64,000 bases of DNA, taken from positions 4,305,001 to 4,369,000 of the forward strand of contig CM032126.1 in NCBI GenBank assembly GCA_018894105.1, given 5' to 3'. Every line of letters starts with the position of its first letter. Position 1 is the first letter of the stretch. Origin of the DNA: Jacaranda mimosifolia. Lineage: Eukaryota; Streptophyta; Magnoliopsida; Lamiales; Bignoniaceae. Shown piece by piece: positions 35,165-47,450 of this stretch. Under the pieces are notes generated by a model. That model had not been told where the DNA came from, did not search any database, and saw only the letters and a list, made by a program, of their open reading frames with translations. The position numbers and the translations under genes are program-made.

Positions 35165-36775
35165 TGTCACGGACGGACTCTATTTATGCAGCGGAACACT
35201 TGTCTGTCCGTGTGGCATTTCAGGTTTCACCCAACCTTCGATCCGCCAACGTCCATCTCGAGTCTTTCTCATGACCCGTTACTCAATTCGGCCCAGTAGC
35301 TTACTAGCATAAGCATCAGAACGCCTCCCGGTACTTGCGTACTCGCCTATTCCGAATGCCCACAATCATCGGAGGCTCGCATCCGTCACGCCGAGCGTGT
35401 TTCCTTAACGGTCCCCAACTAGCCAGCATGCACGTCTCAATCTTAGGTCCCGTACGTGCATCTCTCGATGGCAAGGAGCAATCTCGCTCCGTCTCGGCAT
35501 TGAGGGTCACTCGCGTGCCCACAACGCTATCCTCGTGCTCGTCACTTGCTCGGAGCGCTTAGGCTATGCCGTAGCGCCCTTCGTTTGTGCCTTGCCCGAG
35601 TAGGGCCACATGTAAGTCCAAGGCTTATGTGATGTGCCATCATCTTATATTAGTCCCGCACGAAGCATTGGACATCATTCCTGCTTGCTAGCAACATGCC
35701 ACAACTTGCCCGCTATGCGGCGTCGCCCCACGACCGCATGTCTTAAGCCAACGGACCCCCGCAGCAAAGCTAGAACCCATAGCGCATGCTTAGCGAGTTA
35801 GTTCACGAGACATTTGGGTGTTCGTCTCGATTACTCAATCGGCCTAGAGGTGTTGCCCCATAATTTTCGAAGCCCGCGGGGCAATAGCATTTCTGCCTTC
35901 AAACCTCTCGGCACCCTCCCGGACCCAACGCGGGCCCACCTGGCCCCACGCCGCCCGTTCGGTTTCCGACCCGTCCGGGGACTCTAAACACTCCTTTGAG
36001 ATGTCTAGAGCCGGCCCTTGAAGGCTCCCCATCGCCTTCAAGGAGTTGCCCGCTTAGTGCCTTGACAGCACGGGGAGGACCGGCCGGTTGCCCACCGTCC
36101 CAACAGCCCTTCAGACATGCCTGTCCCCCTTATAATAGGCTTAAAAAAAGATTTTCCTTTTCCCCACAGTAGACATTGAAATGCCGAGGATGTATACATT
36201 TTCGCAACTTTGCCTCCCGACATCCAAATCACTTGCCGCTTAAACCGTTGGATAGCTCTCGGCTTCTACATTAACTCTGCCAACTTCCAGCCCTGTCCGA
36301 TTCTCCACGGAACAGTAATTGCCCTCGCATTAGGCTGGAATCACAACAATACCACTGCACTGCTGCATTCTAAACATCTTCACCGTTTCCTATCCAAACG
36401 GAACCGTCTACTGGTGAAACTTTGTGGGAACGTTTCCAACACCTCAAGGAACATCCCACAGAAACAGTTTCACAAAATTCCTTTTCCAAGCCACTCTGCT
36501 CAACGCATCTTTGCGCTACCCGCGCGCAGCAAGACCGCTCCCGGTCGCCCTTAATGTTCGGTGCCCAAACGGACACGGAATGACTTCAAACTTGGTGGGA
36601 AGCATCCTCATACCTCAGAGAGTTTACCATCGAAACAGTTTTGCAATCCGCACCTCGCAAGAGTCTCTGCTCATGGGCCGTCTCCGCCCTACCGGGTGAG
36701 CCGACAACGCCTTGTCGCTCCTAACACCCCTTCGAGTCACGGTCGCCATTCTTCTCCAATGAGCGACCCGTGACA
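35165..36775. mobile_element. Probable solo LTR (1.6 kb, G+C-rich) inside exon 4 of the hydrolase pseudogene
   Basis: The segment begins TGTCACGG and ends CCGTGACA, i.e. TG...CA ends within an 8-bp inverted repeat, and is flanked by a perfect 5-bp duplication CATGG (35160-35164, 36776-36780). Removing it restores the EGHGKSSG phrase of the host exon. These are the marks of an LTR of a retrotransposon; no gag, pol, PBS or second LTR is present, so it is best read as a solo LTR left by recombination. Its base composition is strikingly richer in G+C than everything around it. The short frames within it are not genes. Confidence 0.85.
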
Positions 36776-36945
36776 CATGGGAAGTCATCTGGGCTGATGG
36801 GACTAATCCCCAACTTCGATGATCTTGTTGATGACCTCTCCGAACACTTCACCAGCATTTCTGGTAATAATTTTTTCAAGTTTTTATGACTATTTTTGTT
36901 TCTGGGATTTGAAATTAATCAAAGGTTAATTTAACTAACCTCTTA

Positions 36946-37438
36946 GGGCTCATTTGGTTTGCTGAACATGGCTTGATAGATTATATTATCAAGTCCCACC
37001 AATTATTTGGATTTAGTGAAAAAAGCCTGTGATTGATAAAGGGTTCGGTCCTTTATTCCATTTTCAATTTATAGTTAATCTTTTCAATTGGGCCAAGATT
37101 GTATAATTCAAATTGAGAGTGAGAATAAAAAATTAGTCAATTGACAATTATACTCATGAATGAAAATATTAGGGTTTGAACTTATCCTTTTTTTTTTTTT
37201 TTTTTTTTCAGAGAGGGTATTACAAATAACTAAATATTATCTTTTCAACAAAGCAATATATCCCTATTTCAAATCAAATAAATCTCTATTCTCAAGTCAA
37301 ATAATCAAAATATAAATTACACATAAAGCACGTAAAGTGCACAACACACCCAAACACAATATTATTTCATTTTGAACAGTGTAATCTCATTGTATCAATA
37401 TAATCGTATCAATCATATCTATATATCCAAAGGTGCCC
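36946..37438. mobile_element. Tourist-like MITE in intron 4 of the pseudogene
   Basis: Ends GGGCTCATTTGG ... CCAAAGGTGCCC, flanked by TTA on both sides (36943-36945, 37439-37441). The sister gene's intron 4 (51311-51443) lacks it and runs straight through, so it is a filled site with a known empty site. The interior contains a long T run (37190-37209). Confidence 0.85.
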
Positions 37439-38445
37439 TTAATGATATAGCGTGCCCTTAATTAGTAGGTACTTATGATTACGACATTTAATTTGTTTTG
37501 ACTTTATGCTTAGTTTGATTCTTGATTTAATTAACGCAGAGGGAGAGAACAAGAGAAGGATGAGAATAATGATGGGAGAATCAATGGGAGGGGCCATGGC
37601 TCTACGTCTGCACAGGAAGAAGCCAGATTACTGGGATGGGGCCATCCTCGTTGCTCCTATGTGTAAGGTATGTCCTAATTTAGACAAGAATATGGGTTAT
37701 CATTTTTTATTTTTTTATTTTTTGGGATGATCATGGAAAATTATAGAGATACGACTAATAGTGTCGAGACAAGGGAAAAATTCTGATCGAATGTAAGATA
37801 ATTATAAATGAATAAATTAATGCTTGCATATAATTAATTTATATTTATATTAACTAGTCATTGTATCACATTGTTCCTACATGCATTAATCAATATGGCC
37901 CACAATCAATTAAACAATCATAATTAATATTATTATATTAAAATATTATTTTTAATCTATTTTTTTAAAAAATTTCACAATTCTTATCCAATCATATTTT
38001 CATTTCCACACGCAAAATAATGATAAAATGAAAACATATTTTAAAATGATGAAAACAGAAAATGAGAATAAAAACACAATCAATTTGGGCCTTACAATGC
38101 TGTTTTTGGTATATTAAACTTTGATGTATTGATGTGAAAGTTGTTATTATATAATTGTAAAGATTTTTTTTAATGTAGTGTATATAATATGATTGACCGA
38201 ATTTGACAGTTGTGATGAAATATGCAGATTGCTGATGAGATGAAACCAAATCCATTGGTAATAAAAGCTTTGACTTATTTGGCTGGTATCATTCCAACAT
38301 GGAAAATTACCCCAACTCCAGATATTGTTGAGCTTGGCTTCAGACACCCCCATGTAAGAAAGGAGGTAAAACTTTTTCTTCTTTGATAATTATCTTTGTT
38401 TTAATTTTATGTCAAAATAAGTTAATTTGGGCCGATTGCTAATTA

Positions 38446-38838
38446 GAGGGTGTTCGACTAAACTTATTTAAAAGACATTATAAGTTCCTACATTTTATAA
38501 GATGATTTTGAAGTTTATAAAATGTTAGATTTTTTTTTTAAAATAAGTTGGTAAAGTATTTGGATAATATAAGATATTTGAGCTTATAAGATGTTAGCCA
38601 TAACAATTTTATAATTAATATTATCAAAATTAAGTTAGCTTGTTAAAGTTTTTAAAATAAGTTAGAAACTCCTTATTTTTTTAAAAAGAGTTTATACGCT
38701 CCTAGCATCCTATTTTAGAAACTTATAAACTCTTTTTTTAAAAAAAATAAAATTACCAAATACTTTCTACCATCTTATAAATTCTCAAACATTTTATAAA
38801 ATATTTTAAGGAATTTATAAGTTCACCCAAACACTCAC
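38446..38838. mobile_element. Tourist-like MITE (family T2) in intron 6 of the pseudogene
   Basis: Ends GAGGGTGTTCG ... CCCAAACACTCAC flanked by TTA (38443-38445, 38839-38841). Same family as 34439-34815. The intact copy has the empty site 'GGTTGCTAATTACTCTCTCTAG' at ~52345. Confidence 0.85.
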
Positions 38839-39417
38839 TTAGTCTCTCTGCATCTCTAATTAAAAATTTATATACATATATATTGACTATTAATTGAAAT
38901 TTTTTTATTAGCATAATTATGACAAATGAAAATGGCTGCAGATTAAGTCCAATCCATACACATACAAAGGCCGACCTCGTCTACAAACTAGCCACCAACT
39001 GTATACAGCCAGCTTGGACTTGGAGAAAACACTCGATGAGGTGGGCTTGTCTCTAACTTGAGTTATTTATAAAACAAACAATTATATCATTTAGTATTAT
39101 ATAAAAATATATATATATATTTTTTTAAAAATCCAACCATTTTCTGATAATCAAAGTGCTTGATTTAAGGGAGAGCTCACAGTATACACAAGTACTTGGT
39201 GCACATCTTTTATTTTAAATGATATTTCATTTTTATGTTACTTGAACAATTAGTCAAGCAGCATTGTCCTCACACTATAATGTTTCTTAGGTTCAGAATT
39301 TAAAATCTAACGAACTCTTTGATATTCATGTGTTCGTAAATATTAAAAAAAATGATGTTTCATCTTTAATATATATATTTTTTAAAAAAATATTTAATAA
39401 CAAATTACATATACTTG

Positions 39418-39752
39418 GGGCAACTTAGTTATATTTTATTTTCATTTTCAGCTGTTTTTATTATTTAGAAATGAATTATCAACAACTTATTATTATTTTT
39501 ATCAATATTTCAACTCATTTTCATCTCAAAACACATTTCCAATAATATACATATCTTCTTTCAATAACTTATATATATTTTTCTCTCTTCTTCATTATTA
39601 CTATCTATGTCCACTTATAACCTATTAAACCCTATGTAATAATTAATTTCCAACAAACTATTCAAATACAAATCTATTTTCAACTTTAAATTTTAAAAAT
39701 ATTAAAAATAAAAATAAAAATAAAAATAAAAACACAACCAAACTCCCTACTA
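39418..39752. mobile_element. Tourist-like MITE (family T3) in intron 7 of the pseudogene
   Basis: Shares phrases with 47109-47450 and 56328-56646: 'CAACTCATTTTCATCTCAAAACACAT', 'TTCAATAACTTATATAT.TTTTCTCTC', 'CCAACAAACTATTC.AATACAAA', 'AAAATATTAAAAATAAAAA', ending 'ACCAAACTCCCTA'. Ends are worn. Confidence 0.55.
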
Positions 39753-39870
39753 GCGTATACCTGTATAATAGATTATTATATAAAAGATGAAACGACGAAT
39801 GTAAAGTTGACAAATGTTAGGGTGACGAAATAATTGAAAATCTCAACTTACACCCACACCCAAAAAAAAT

Positions 39871-40192
39871 TAGGTTATGTTTTTTGTTTGACTTTATTAT
39901 GTGCTTTGGGAGAATGAATTATTGGAGAATGTAAAAGTTATTTTTTGGTATATTTGTTTATATTTTTTGGGAGACATTTTTATTATAGTAGTTAGATCAA
40001 TGCTTTTTTGTTGGATATTTGGGGTGAAAATGGAATTGAGTGCTTATTTAAATAATAATAAAATATATATGATGTATATATAATATATCTAAGTATATAT
40101 AAAATATGCGTTTTGGAAGGAAAATAAAGATATATTTTGTTATGTTTTCTCTTAACAATATTGTTTCGGGGAAATATAATCAAACAAAGGCT
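39871..40192. mobile_element. Tourist-like MITE (family T1) in intron 7 of the pseudogene
   Basis: Left end TAGGTTATGTTTTTTG, right end GGGGAAATATAATCAAACAAAGGC, with the 'ATTATTGGAGAATG', 'TTTGTTTATATTTTTTGGG' and 'GGGGTGAAAATGGAATTGAG' phrases of family T1 (57878-58338). Shorter than that copy. Confidence 0.6.
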
Positions 40193-41391
40193 AAGTTTGT
40201 TCCTTGTACTTGTGTCCTTCACCAATGCTTTGTCATAAATCAGGTTTCGTTGCCATTCATTGTTCTGCATGGAGAAGATGATAAGGTGACGGATCCTTCC
40301 GTTAGCAAAGTACTGTATGAATCGGCTCGGGCCGTGGACAAGACCCTCAAGCTGTATCCAGGAATGTGGCATTTTTGACCTACGGAGAGTTGCTGGAAAA
40401 CCTGGAAATCGTGTTTTCCGACATTGTCGACTGGTTGGAAGTTAGGGTTTTTGCCGGAAATGCCAAATTGGAAGAGCAACAGAAGCTGGCTAACGATGCC
40501 ATTGCAGATAAAAAGGATACTTAATTAGAAATGATTCTTTGTACTTCACAGATGATTGTAGAGTAAAAATAATTTCTTTTCATAAATGATAATTATTATT
40601 AAAAAAAAAATCTTTAAACATTGAAATTCAAATTTTTTTTTTTTCAAGTAGTACTTTAGTTTTGGTTGATAATTTTAAAAAAAGGTAGTGTAATGATTGG
40701 TTTTGGAATTCTTTGGCTGTGTTTGGATCAACGTATTTCTGAAAAATGTTTTTATTTTCAGAAAATATTTCAAAATACAAACAAATATTTCTTCTAAAAT
40801 TCAACATTTTTCCAAAAATATTATTAACAAATTCTAATAATTCAAACAATTACATCAATAAAAAATACATATTTATATCTTTCGATAATTATTTTAATAT
40901 AGATATATCTTTTTTAGTTATTATATCACTATAAAAATAACAGATAATGTATAAAAAGTCAATGTAACAACATTTGTCTGACGAAAAAAACTTACATAAA
41001 AAGACATATACCATTGAATTTGTCTTTTTCTTATAAAATATAACTAATTTTAATTCCATTATCAACATATCCTCCAATCCCATGCTCAAAATAATTTTTC
41101 TCGAAACACCCCAAAAAATACATCCAAACATAGAATTAATATTATCTATAGTCATAGAGTAGCAAATTAATTTTTAATTGATTTCATAATTTTTGACTTT
41201 CTCAATTGTTTTGAAATTGTAGTAATAGGAATCTATTTATGTAAGGCCCAGTAGTATCAGGCTATCCAGTATTAATTTGAATTGGGCTTTGAACACAATG
41301 TGGTTAGTTATTATGGACGATCCTATAAAGAATAAGAACCATTCTTGCTAAATATGGTGAAAGTGCACAATATCAATAATTACAAAAATAT

Positions 41392-42076
41392 TAGGGTTGT
41401 CAATGGATCGGATTTTAATTCGAATCCAACCCAAATTTTAGAATTTTTATTCGATAAAAATATTCGATGGATCAGATCCAATTATAAATATTCAAATCAT
41501 AAATAAGTGGATCGGATATGGAATTAAGCAACCCGATCCGTTAAAGATCCGAATCCGAACCTTAATATATTTTATTAAATTAATAATTTGATATATTAAT
41601 AAAGATTTTAAAATAAAATTTATGAATTATATTGACCTAATATCTATATTAACATCTATATTATACTATTACTATTGAGTTTTTAACCTAAAAAATAAGA
41701 AGGATATTGATAAAATGTTAAATATAATAACATATAATAGTTTATATATACATTAATATAATGTGAAAAAGGAGTTTAGTATTCAAATATTTAACTTTTG
41801 AACTAATATATAAAAAAAAGTTTTAACAATTCAAACATGACATATATTTACTTTATAAATACAATATTTTTTATAAAATTTAAAAGGAAAAAAAAGAAAT
41901 AAAAAATAAATAAATTGGATCGGATTTTTTAATCAGATTTTGGATATCCATCGGATTCGGATATAGTACTGATTAACAAAGATCCTATAGAATTTTAGGT
42001 CGGATTCAGATATGAATTTATTAATTGGATTCGAATATGGTAGTTTCGATCCAAATTCGACCCCTTGGCAGCCCTA
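41392..42076. mobile_element. hAT-like MITE
   Basis: Ends TAGGGTTGTCAATGGATCGG ... TTGGCAGCCCTA are inverted, flanked by near-identical 8-bp repeats AAAAATAT (41384-41391) and AAAAACAT (42077-42084). An 8-bp duplication with TAGGG(T/C)TGTCAA-like ends is typical of hAT MITEs in dicots. The interior repeats GGATCGGAT/GATCCGA phrases in both orientations. No transposase. Confidence 0.8.
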
Positions 42077-42771
42077 AAAAACATAATGAAATTAAATACA
42101 AATTAGATGGGGAAATGAAATAACTAATGATAGGAAATATTTAATTCAAAAATAATATAATGGCAAGCAACATTTAAGAATTGGGTGATTAAAATAACAA
42201 TAATATAACATTAATTAATAAAAAAATTATATTCACCTATTTCTCCTCATGTCAAAATAAATATCTAATGAGAGAAAATACATAAGTAAAGAAATCATAA
42301 TGAAAGAATAAAATGAAGCAGTTGTAGCATTACCAATTCAATAATTTTATGTATGAATGTATAGGATTTAAAATAAATAGGAAAAGGGTTTTTTTTTTTT
42401 TAATATGATGAATGAGAATAAAATAAAATGACTTTTTAATCAGTTGAAAAAAATATCTCAATATCAAAATAAACTAAGTTCAAAGAAAGTAAGTATGCTA
42501 TGAATTGCGGCATCATTTACTTGAGTAGATGGGACGTAAAATGATATAATGAAATTAAGGATTATGATTATTTTGTATACTTTATATTATATTTACTATG
42601 TGGAATTCGAGATTTAATTTATCAAAAATCAATCATTGTTAAAGTTAATAAAGAAATACTCACTCTGCCTTTATGTGCCTCACTCATAATTCCAAATAAG
42701 TATCACATTCATAAATATCACGAGTCCCATAAGTGCTTTTCTGAATTATCAGTGAGCACCTCTATTTATAA

Positions 42772-43134
42772 GGGGTCATTTGGATTTATTTTCTTGAGGT
42801 ATTTTTATTTTCTAGTGAAAAGAAATAGTGAAACGTCTGTTATAAATGTGTTTTTGAAAATAAAATATTGTTTGGATATTTTGTTTAAAATATAATAATT
42901 ATATAGGGTTGAAAATGAGTCGTATTTGAAAAATGTAATATTTTTGTATTAAAAGTCGCAAATATGAGTAGGATAAAATGAAAAGTAAAAATGGAGAGAG
43001 AGTAGAGAGTTTATATAGAAGAATATTTTGAAAATGAAAATATCTGTGAAAATTGGAGAGAAGTTGATGGTCATTTATTTTTATTTTCAGCAAAAAATAA
43101 AAATGAGCTTAGAAAACAAAAACAAACGAGCCTC
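42772..43134. mobile_element. Tourist-like MITE (family T3)
   Basis: Ends GGGGTCATTTGGATTTATTTTC ... AAACGAGCCTC, flanked by TAA (42769-42771, 43135-43137). Lies just before the Helitron. Confidence 0.75.
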
Positions 43135-43204
43135 TAAGGATTAATTATATGACAACTCCATTTAGAACTAAAAACCTAATACAAGGAGGAAAAAAAAAAT
43201 CTAA

Positions 43205-43574
43205 TCTATACTATTATATATAGCACAACGGTGTGGGACCCACAATAACTCAATTTTGATTGCAATTTTGACTGAGTGGCAAATTTTTAGAATTTTGAGT
43301 TCTTTAATTAAATTCAAATTTTTTCATTAATTGTGGGTTATTAAATTTGATATTATTTATTTCATTTTTAAAGATATTTATTCTTACTTGTCTCTCACTG
43401 ATATGGATGTATCATATTTGAAAAGAAAAATCTTCATTAGATAAAGGATTTCTTTTTTGAGTTTTTAGTTGATGAATCGAAATTGATATTATCTCTTTCA
43501 TATCATTGATGAGATAATGTTATAAATGTTTAGATGTGCTAAAACTATTATATGCATATCTATCTATCTATCTA
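43205..43574 (+). mobile_element. Helitron 5'-end fragment
   Basis: Starts TCTATACTATTATATATAGC after an A, the same as the next copy at 43575, and shares ~150 bp with the Helitron at 16000, but breaks off at a (TATC)n run where the next copy begins. Probably a truncated or nested sister copy. Confidence 0.7.
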
Positions 43575-45485
43575 TCTATACTATTATATATAGCACAACG
43601 ATGTGGGACCTACAATTGTACAATTATGATCAAATTCTAAATTATTGGAATTATTAGTTTTTTAATTAAATTAGAAATTTTTCATTTTATTATTGGTTAT
43701 TAATTTGATATTATTTTTTCATTAAAAGCATCAAGATTTTTAAAATCTTTTTTTGATTGGAACAAATCATTATTTATTTATATATAATACTAGAATACGA
43801 CTGCATTCTATTTACAAAATATTTCTCATCTCTACTCTCAATATATAGATGATTCCCTAATCATTAAAACTCCACAATTCGATAAATTTTTTATAATTTT
43901 TCTCTTATCTCTAATAATTAATTTATATCTATACCACTATAAATAGAGTATTTTGAAAGTCATTTGATTAATATTCTCAATTCTCTAGCATTTCTTTTTC
44001 TCTACCTCTTTGTGTTTGTTATTCTTTTATTCTCCAAGTTAATAATTGATTGCTTGATTTTTTTTTTGTTCAGTGTTTAGATTTCATTTTATTTGTTTAA
44101 TTTTTTTATGTTATATTATGAAAGAAACTTTTTGGATTCTAATGCTTATAATTTTCTCTTCAACTATGAATAAAGTCAGTCATCTAACTTTTATTGTTAA
44201 AATCTTATACCTTTTATATCTTTTTTGTTTATTACTTAGTTTAAGTTATCAATTGATTTATTTAATTTTTTATCTTTTACTTTTTGATCATCTAATTTTG
44301 TAATTTTGCAAGATGAGGTAAATTCATTATTTTTAATATTTTATAATTTATTAATTTTTAATTACTATATTTTTTGCTTTAGTCATTGATAAATTCTATT
44401 ATTTATTTCATTTATTTGTTTATTTTTCCAATTGTTTCAAAAAATCTTATTTTACATTTAGTACTTTTTCCATTCATTCTTTCAATCAAGTTATTAGTTA
44501 ATTTGCTTTTTATTTTTAAGCATTTTTTTTTGTTGTTGTTCTCTAAATTTACTTTTTTATAGGATGAAATTAATTATGTTGGTTTAATATTTTTAGAATT
44601 TTTCATTTTTTGAATTATAATTTTGTAAGTCCATTAATTTTATTTTTTTCTCATATATATGCAATTATATATGTATAATATGTATAATTCTAACTCTTTT
44701 CAAAAAGTCTATATACTACTTCATCTATATATATTCTTTAAACTTAATTGATTCTATGAAAAATTATGAGATGATATTATCAATAGAAAATACACTCATT
44801 AATTTTTTTAAGTTTATAATATTGATATGCATAATTTAATCTATTTTTTATTTTTTTTATCTATATTATCATAGTTTTGTATTGACTTGGTTGATTTAAT
44901 AAAAAATTAAAATAAGATATACTTTTCTTTAACTTTTCTTTAAATTGTTTGTAGACTATTATTTAATTCTATATATTTTAACTTTCAACTTAGTATATAG
45001 TCATCTTTTTTTTAGTTTAAAGTAGTCTTTAAATGTTACACTTCTATTTTTTATTTTTTATTTTTTTTTAATGACTTTTTAGCCCATTAATCTTGTGTTC
45101 TATATATTTTTGTATTTTTTTAATACAACTATCTTTTAGTTTTTGTTGTAATATTTTCTATCTTTTTAGTAGATTATAATTTTACTCATATGCTTTTATC
45201 TTTAGAAGTTTTAAGTTTTTTTAACTTCTTACTGAATAATTTTCAAATTCATTTTCCCATAATATCATGTATATAACACATCAAATTATTTGATGTCTTT
45301 ACATATTTCAAACTTGTAATGCTAAATTTTTACATGTTATGGTAATATTTTGTTTTACTCATTAATTGAGCATTTTTTTGTAATATTTTTATTTTTACAT
45401 TAATTGTTAATTATATCTATAATTTAGAGTAACATTAATATATAATTTTCATAAAAGTCCGTGCATAGCACGGGAACAATGCTAG
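43575..45485 (+). mobile_element. Non-autonomous Helitron (copy 2)
   Basis: 5' end TCTATACTATTATATATAGC after an A; 3' hairpin CCGTGC-ATA-GCACGG (45459-45473) followed 8 bp later by CTAG (45482-45485). The length (1.9 kb) is close to copy 1 (1.8 kb). The base after CTAG is C, where T is usual, so the flank has changed or the end is not exact. No Rep/helicase gene. Confidence 0.8.
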
Positions 45486-45850
45486 CTCTATAATATAACT
45501 AAAAAAAAAAATCAAATTCTTCAAGACTAAGGGCCCATCTGTTTTTATTTTCAAAGCCCCTTTTCATTTTTGCAATTGTTTAAAAATTGAAAACTATCCA
45601 CTCACATTTTGACTGAAAATATTCTTTATTTGCATTTAATTTTCAAAATTATAACTAAATATCCAAATGCAATCTCATTCTAATTTTAAAAACATAATTA
45701 ATTTCATAAATTTTTAAAAAATATTGAAAATAGAACGTGAAAATGATAACATATTTAAATGAATCCTCAAAGTTCGACTTAAATTTGATTTCTAAATAAT
45801 CGAGTCAAATACTAATGAAAAGAAATAATGTATTGTGACGAGGGTAGAAT
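45486..45850. mobile_element. Worn Tourist-like MITE (family T3) within spacer
   Basis: From 45531 'GGGCCCATCTGTTTTTATTTTC' preceded by TAA, to about 45770, with 'CATTTTTGCAATTGTTTAAAAATTGAAAAC' and a 'GAAAATGATAACATATTTAAATGAATCC' right part; resembles family T3 but the right end is degraded. Confidence 0.45.
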
Positions 45851-46095
45851 GCGGGTCCCGGCACACCACCTTGTACCAGCCGAGCTCGGTGGCGCCCACC
45901 GGTCGGATGCTGGAGCTCAGCCTCATCAAATGATCTTTGATAAAGGCACACTGTCCAGTGTCCATTAAACTGATTTCTTTTGATAGCAAAGCTTGCTGGC
46001 TGGTGAAGTACTATTTGAGGATAAGATGAGGACTTTTCACAGATAAGAGGAATAGTACTTTCGAGGACGACTATGCTTTTCAATAAACATCTGAT
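45851..46095 (-). pseudogene. 5' fragment of an acyltransferase-like gene A copy
   Basis: On the minus strand 45851-45945 encodes IRPVGATELGWYKVV, matching IRPVGATELSWCKAV in gene A (residues 15-29), and 45946-46095 matches the DNA upstream of gene A. The base aligned with the A of the gene A start codon is G (GTG), so the start codon is lost. The similarity ends inside the GGTGI phrase, i.e. about codon 32, with small indels. This is a dead remnant that marks the left edge of the right duplication unit. Confidence 0.85.
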
Positions 46096-47108
46096 TCATA
46101 GTACTCTCGAAATTAATGAAAATATCAATCTTTTCCAATGTCGCATAGGATTTTTTTTTTTTAACTCAGTTGGATATTTTCGAATGGTACTTTTTCTTTT
46201 TTGTTGATGATTTAAAAAAGTAATATGGTGATATTTTTGAAATTATTAATATTATTTATTTTGAAAAGCAAGATAGGATTGTGAGACTAGGTTAGATAAG
46301 TAAGAATAATCTAACGTAATCTCATATTTGATATGATATGAGAGATTACGAGAGCAGACTGATCTCTTTTTTTGTGCTAGTTTGCTCTATAGCAGCAAAT
46401 AGGCAAGATTGTAATCTTTTATTGGGATATGCAATTATATAATCACGCCCCTCTGCTAAAAATATGTTCCCTTGCTCGCTCTCTTATTTTGTTATTCCAA
46501 TTGTATCCTCTAAGAAATTCTCAAATATACCATCCGTGTTTTATTATTATTTGAGGGTAGTTTTGTCATTTATCTATTTAATCCCCACACATCAAACATG
46601 CATGCATTAGTGATTAGAGTAGATGATAATTGTACGTAATTGTAAGATTAATCTTTTATATCAAATAGACTAATATATTATTTAAACTCATCATATTTCA
46701 TTCTATTCAAATCTTTATTATTATTTACATTCTAAATAAAATGTGGGCAAATATACATAATTTTAATTAAATAAAAAGTGATTTTATTATTGAGGGGTGA
46801 CAAAATTAAAGTTCTATAAAATTTATATATCATATTTGGATATTAAAATTTAAGGGGGTGATTACCCCCTCAATCCCCGGAATGGTTCCATCCCTGTTTA
46901 TAGCCATACGTGGCCATACTCAATAAGTTTTTAACTAAAACAACAAAGAAACTTCCTATAATATTTAAACTTATAGTTTGTGCAATGAAAATCAGGATTA
47001 TTCATAGTCTTCTCATGTTAATTTAATTTATTTCATAAATTTCGACTTTCAAAATTGTTTTAAAATTGTGCGTAGTGATGGGACCATCCATGCTGTAGTT
47101 AACACTTA

Positions 47109-47450
47109 GGGGGTGTTTGGTTTTATTTCCAAACCCATTTTTTCACTTTTCTACTATTCAAAAAATAGAAATCATCACTTTTTAAAAATTTCCATCCAAC
47201 ATAATTTACATTTTCATTTTCAAAACACATTCTCTAACAACCTATATATTTTCTTCAAATAACCTATATATCTTCTCTCTCTATTCCATTATTTCTATCT
47301 CTCTCCGCCTATGATCTACATAATCATTACATTTCCAAATATTTAATCCAAATACATTTTTATTTTCATATCACAATACATAACTAATTTTCACCATTTT
47401 AAAAATGATGGAAATGGAAATTGGAAATGAAAATAAAACCAAACAGGCCC
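47109..47450. mobile_element. Tourist-like MITE (family T3)
   Basis: Ends GGGGGTGTTTGGTTTTATTT ... AATAAAACCAAACAGGCCC are inverted, flanked by TTA (47106-47108, 47451-47453). It splits the 47015-47530 block that is continuous at 41160-41310, so it inserted later. Confidence 0.88.

Larger units (their letters stand above)
33841..40524 (+). pseudogene. Pseudogene of caffeoylshikimate esterase / monoacylglycerol lipase-like hydrolase
   Basis: Eight exons matching the intact copy at 50250-53270: 33841-33843, 33949-33981, 34093-34219, 35101-35164 resuming at 36781-36863, 37540-37667, 38228-38365, 38942-39040 and 40244-40524. Splice borders are still GT-AG. Two lesions kill it. Exon 4 is split between His and Gly of the EGHGKSSG phrase by a 1611-bp insertion with a CATGG target duplication. 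In exon 8 one base is missing after the catalytic-His codon, so TGA follows at 40376-40378. The nucleophile motif GESMGG and the D-K-V-T-D-P site are preserved, which suggests recent loss. MITEs in introns 3, 4, 6 and 7 make it longer than its sister. Without the lesions the reading frame would be 318 codons, close to the sister's 320. Confidence 0.93.
40525..43204. other. Spacer rich in repeats, no gene
   Basis: Contains a hAT-like MITE and a Tourist-like MITE (annotated) and a third copy (41160-41310) of the phrase block also at 19064-19230 and 47015-47530. The frames here (40746-40934, 40889-41155) have no recognisable product. Confidence 0.5.

Noticed and set aside
35315..36773. Several frames on both strands in the G+C-rich block, and a possible rDNA or organellar insertion
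   Set aside because: The block has precise TG...CA ends and a 5-bp target duplication, and I recognise no rRNA or organellar gene; high G+C alone creates long open frames.
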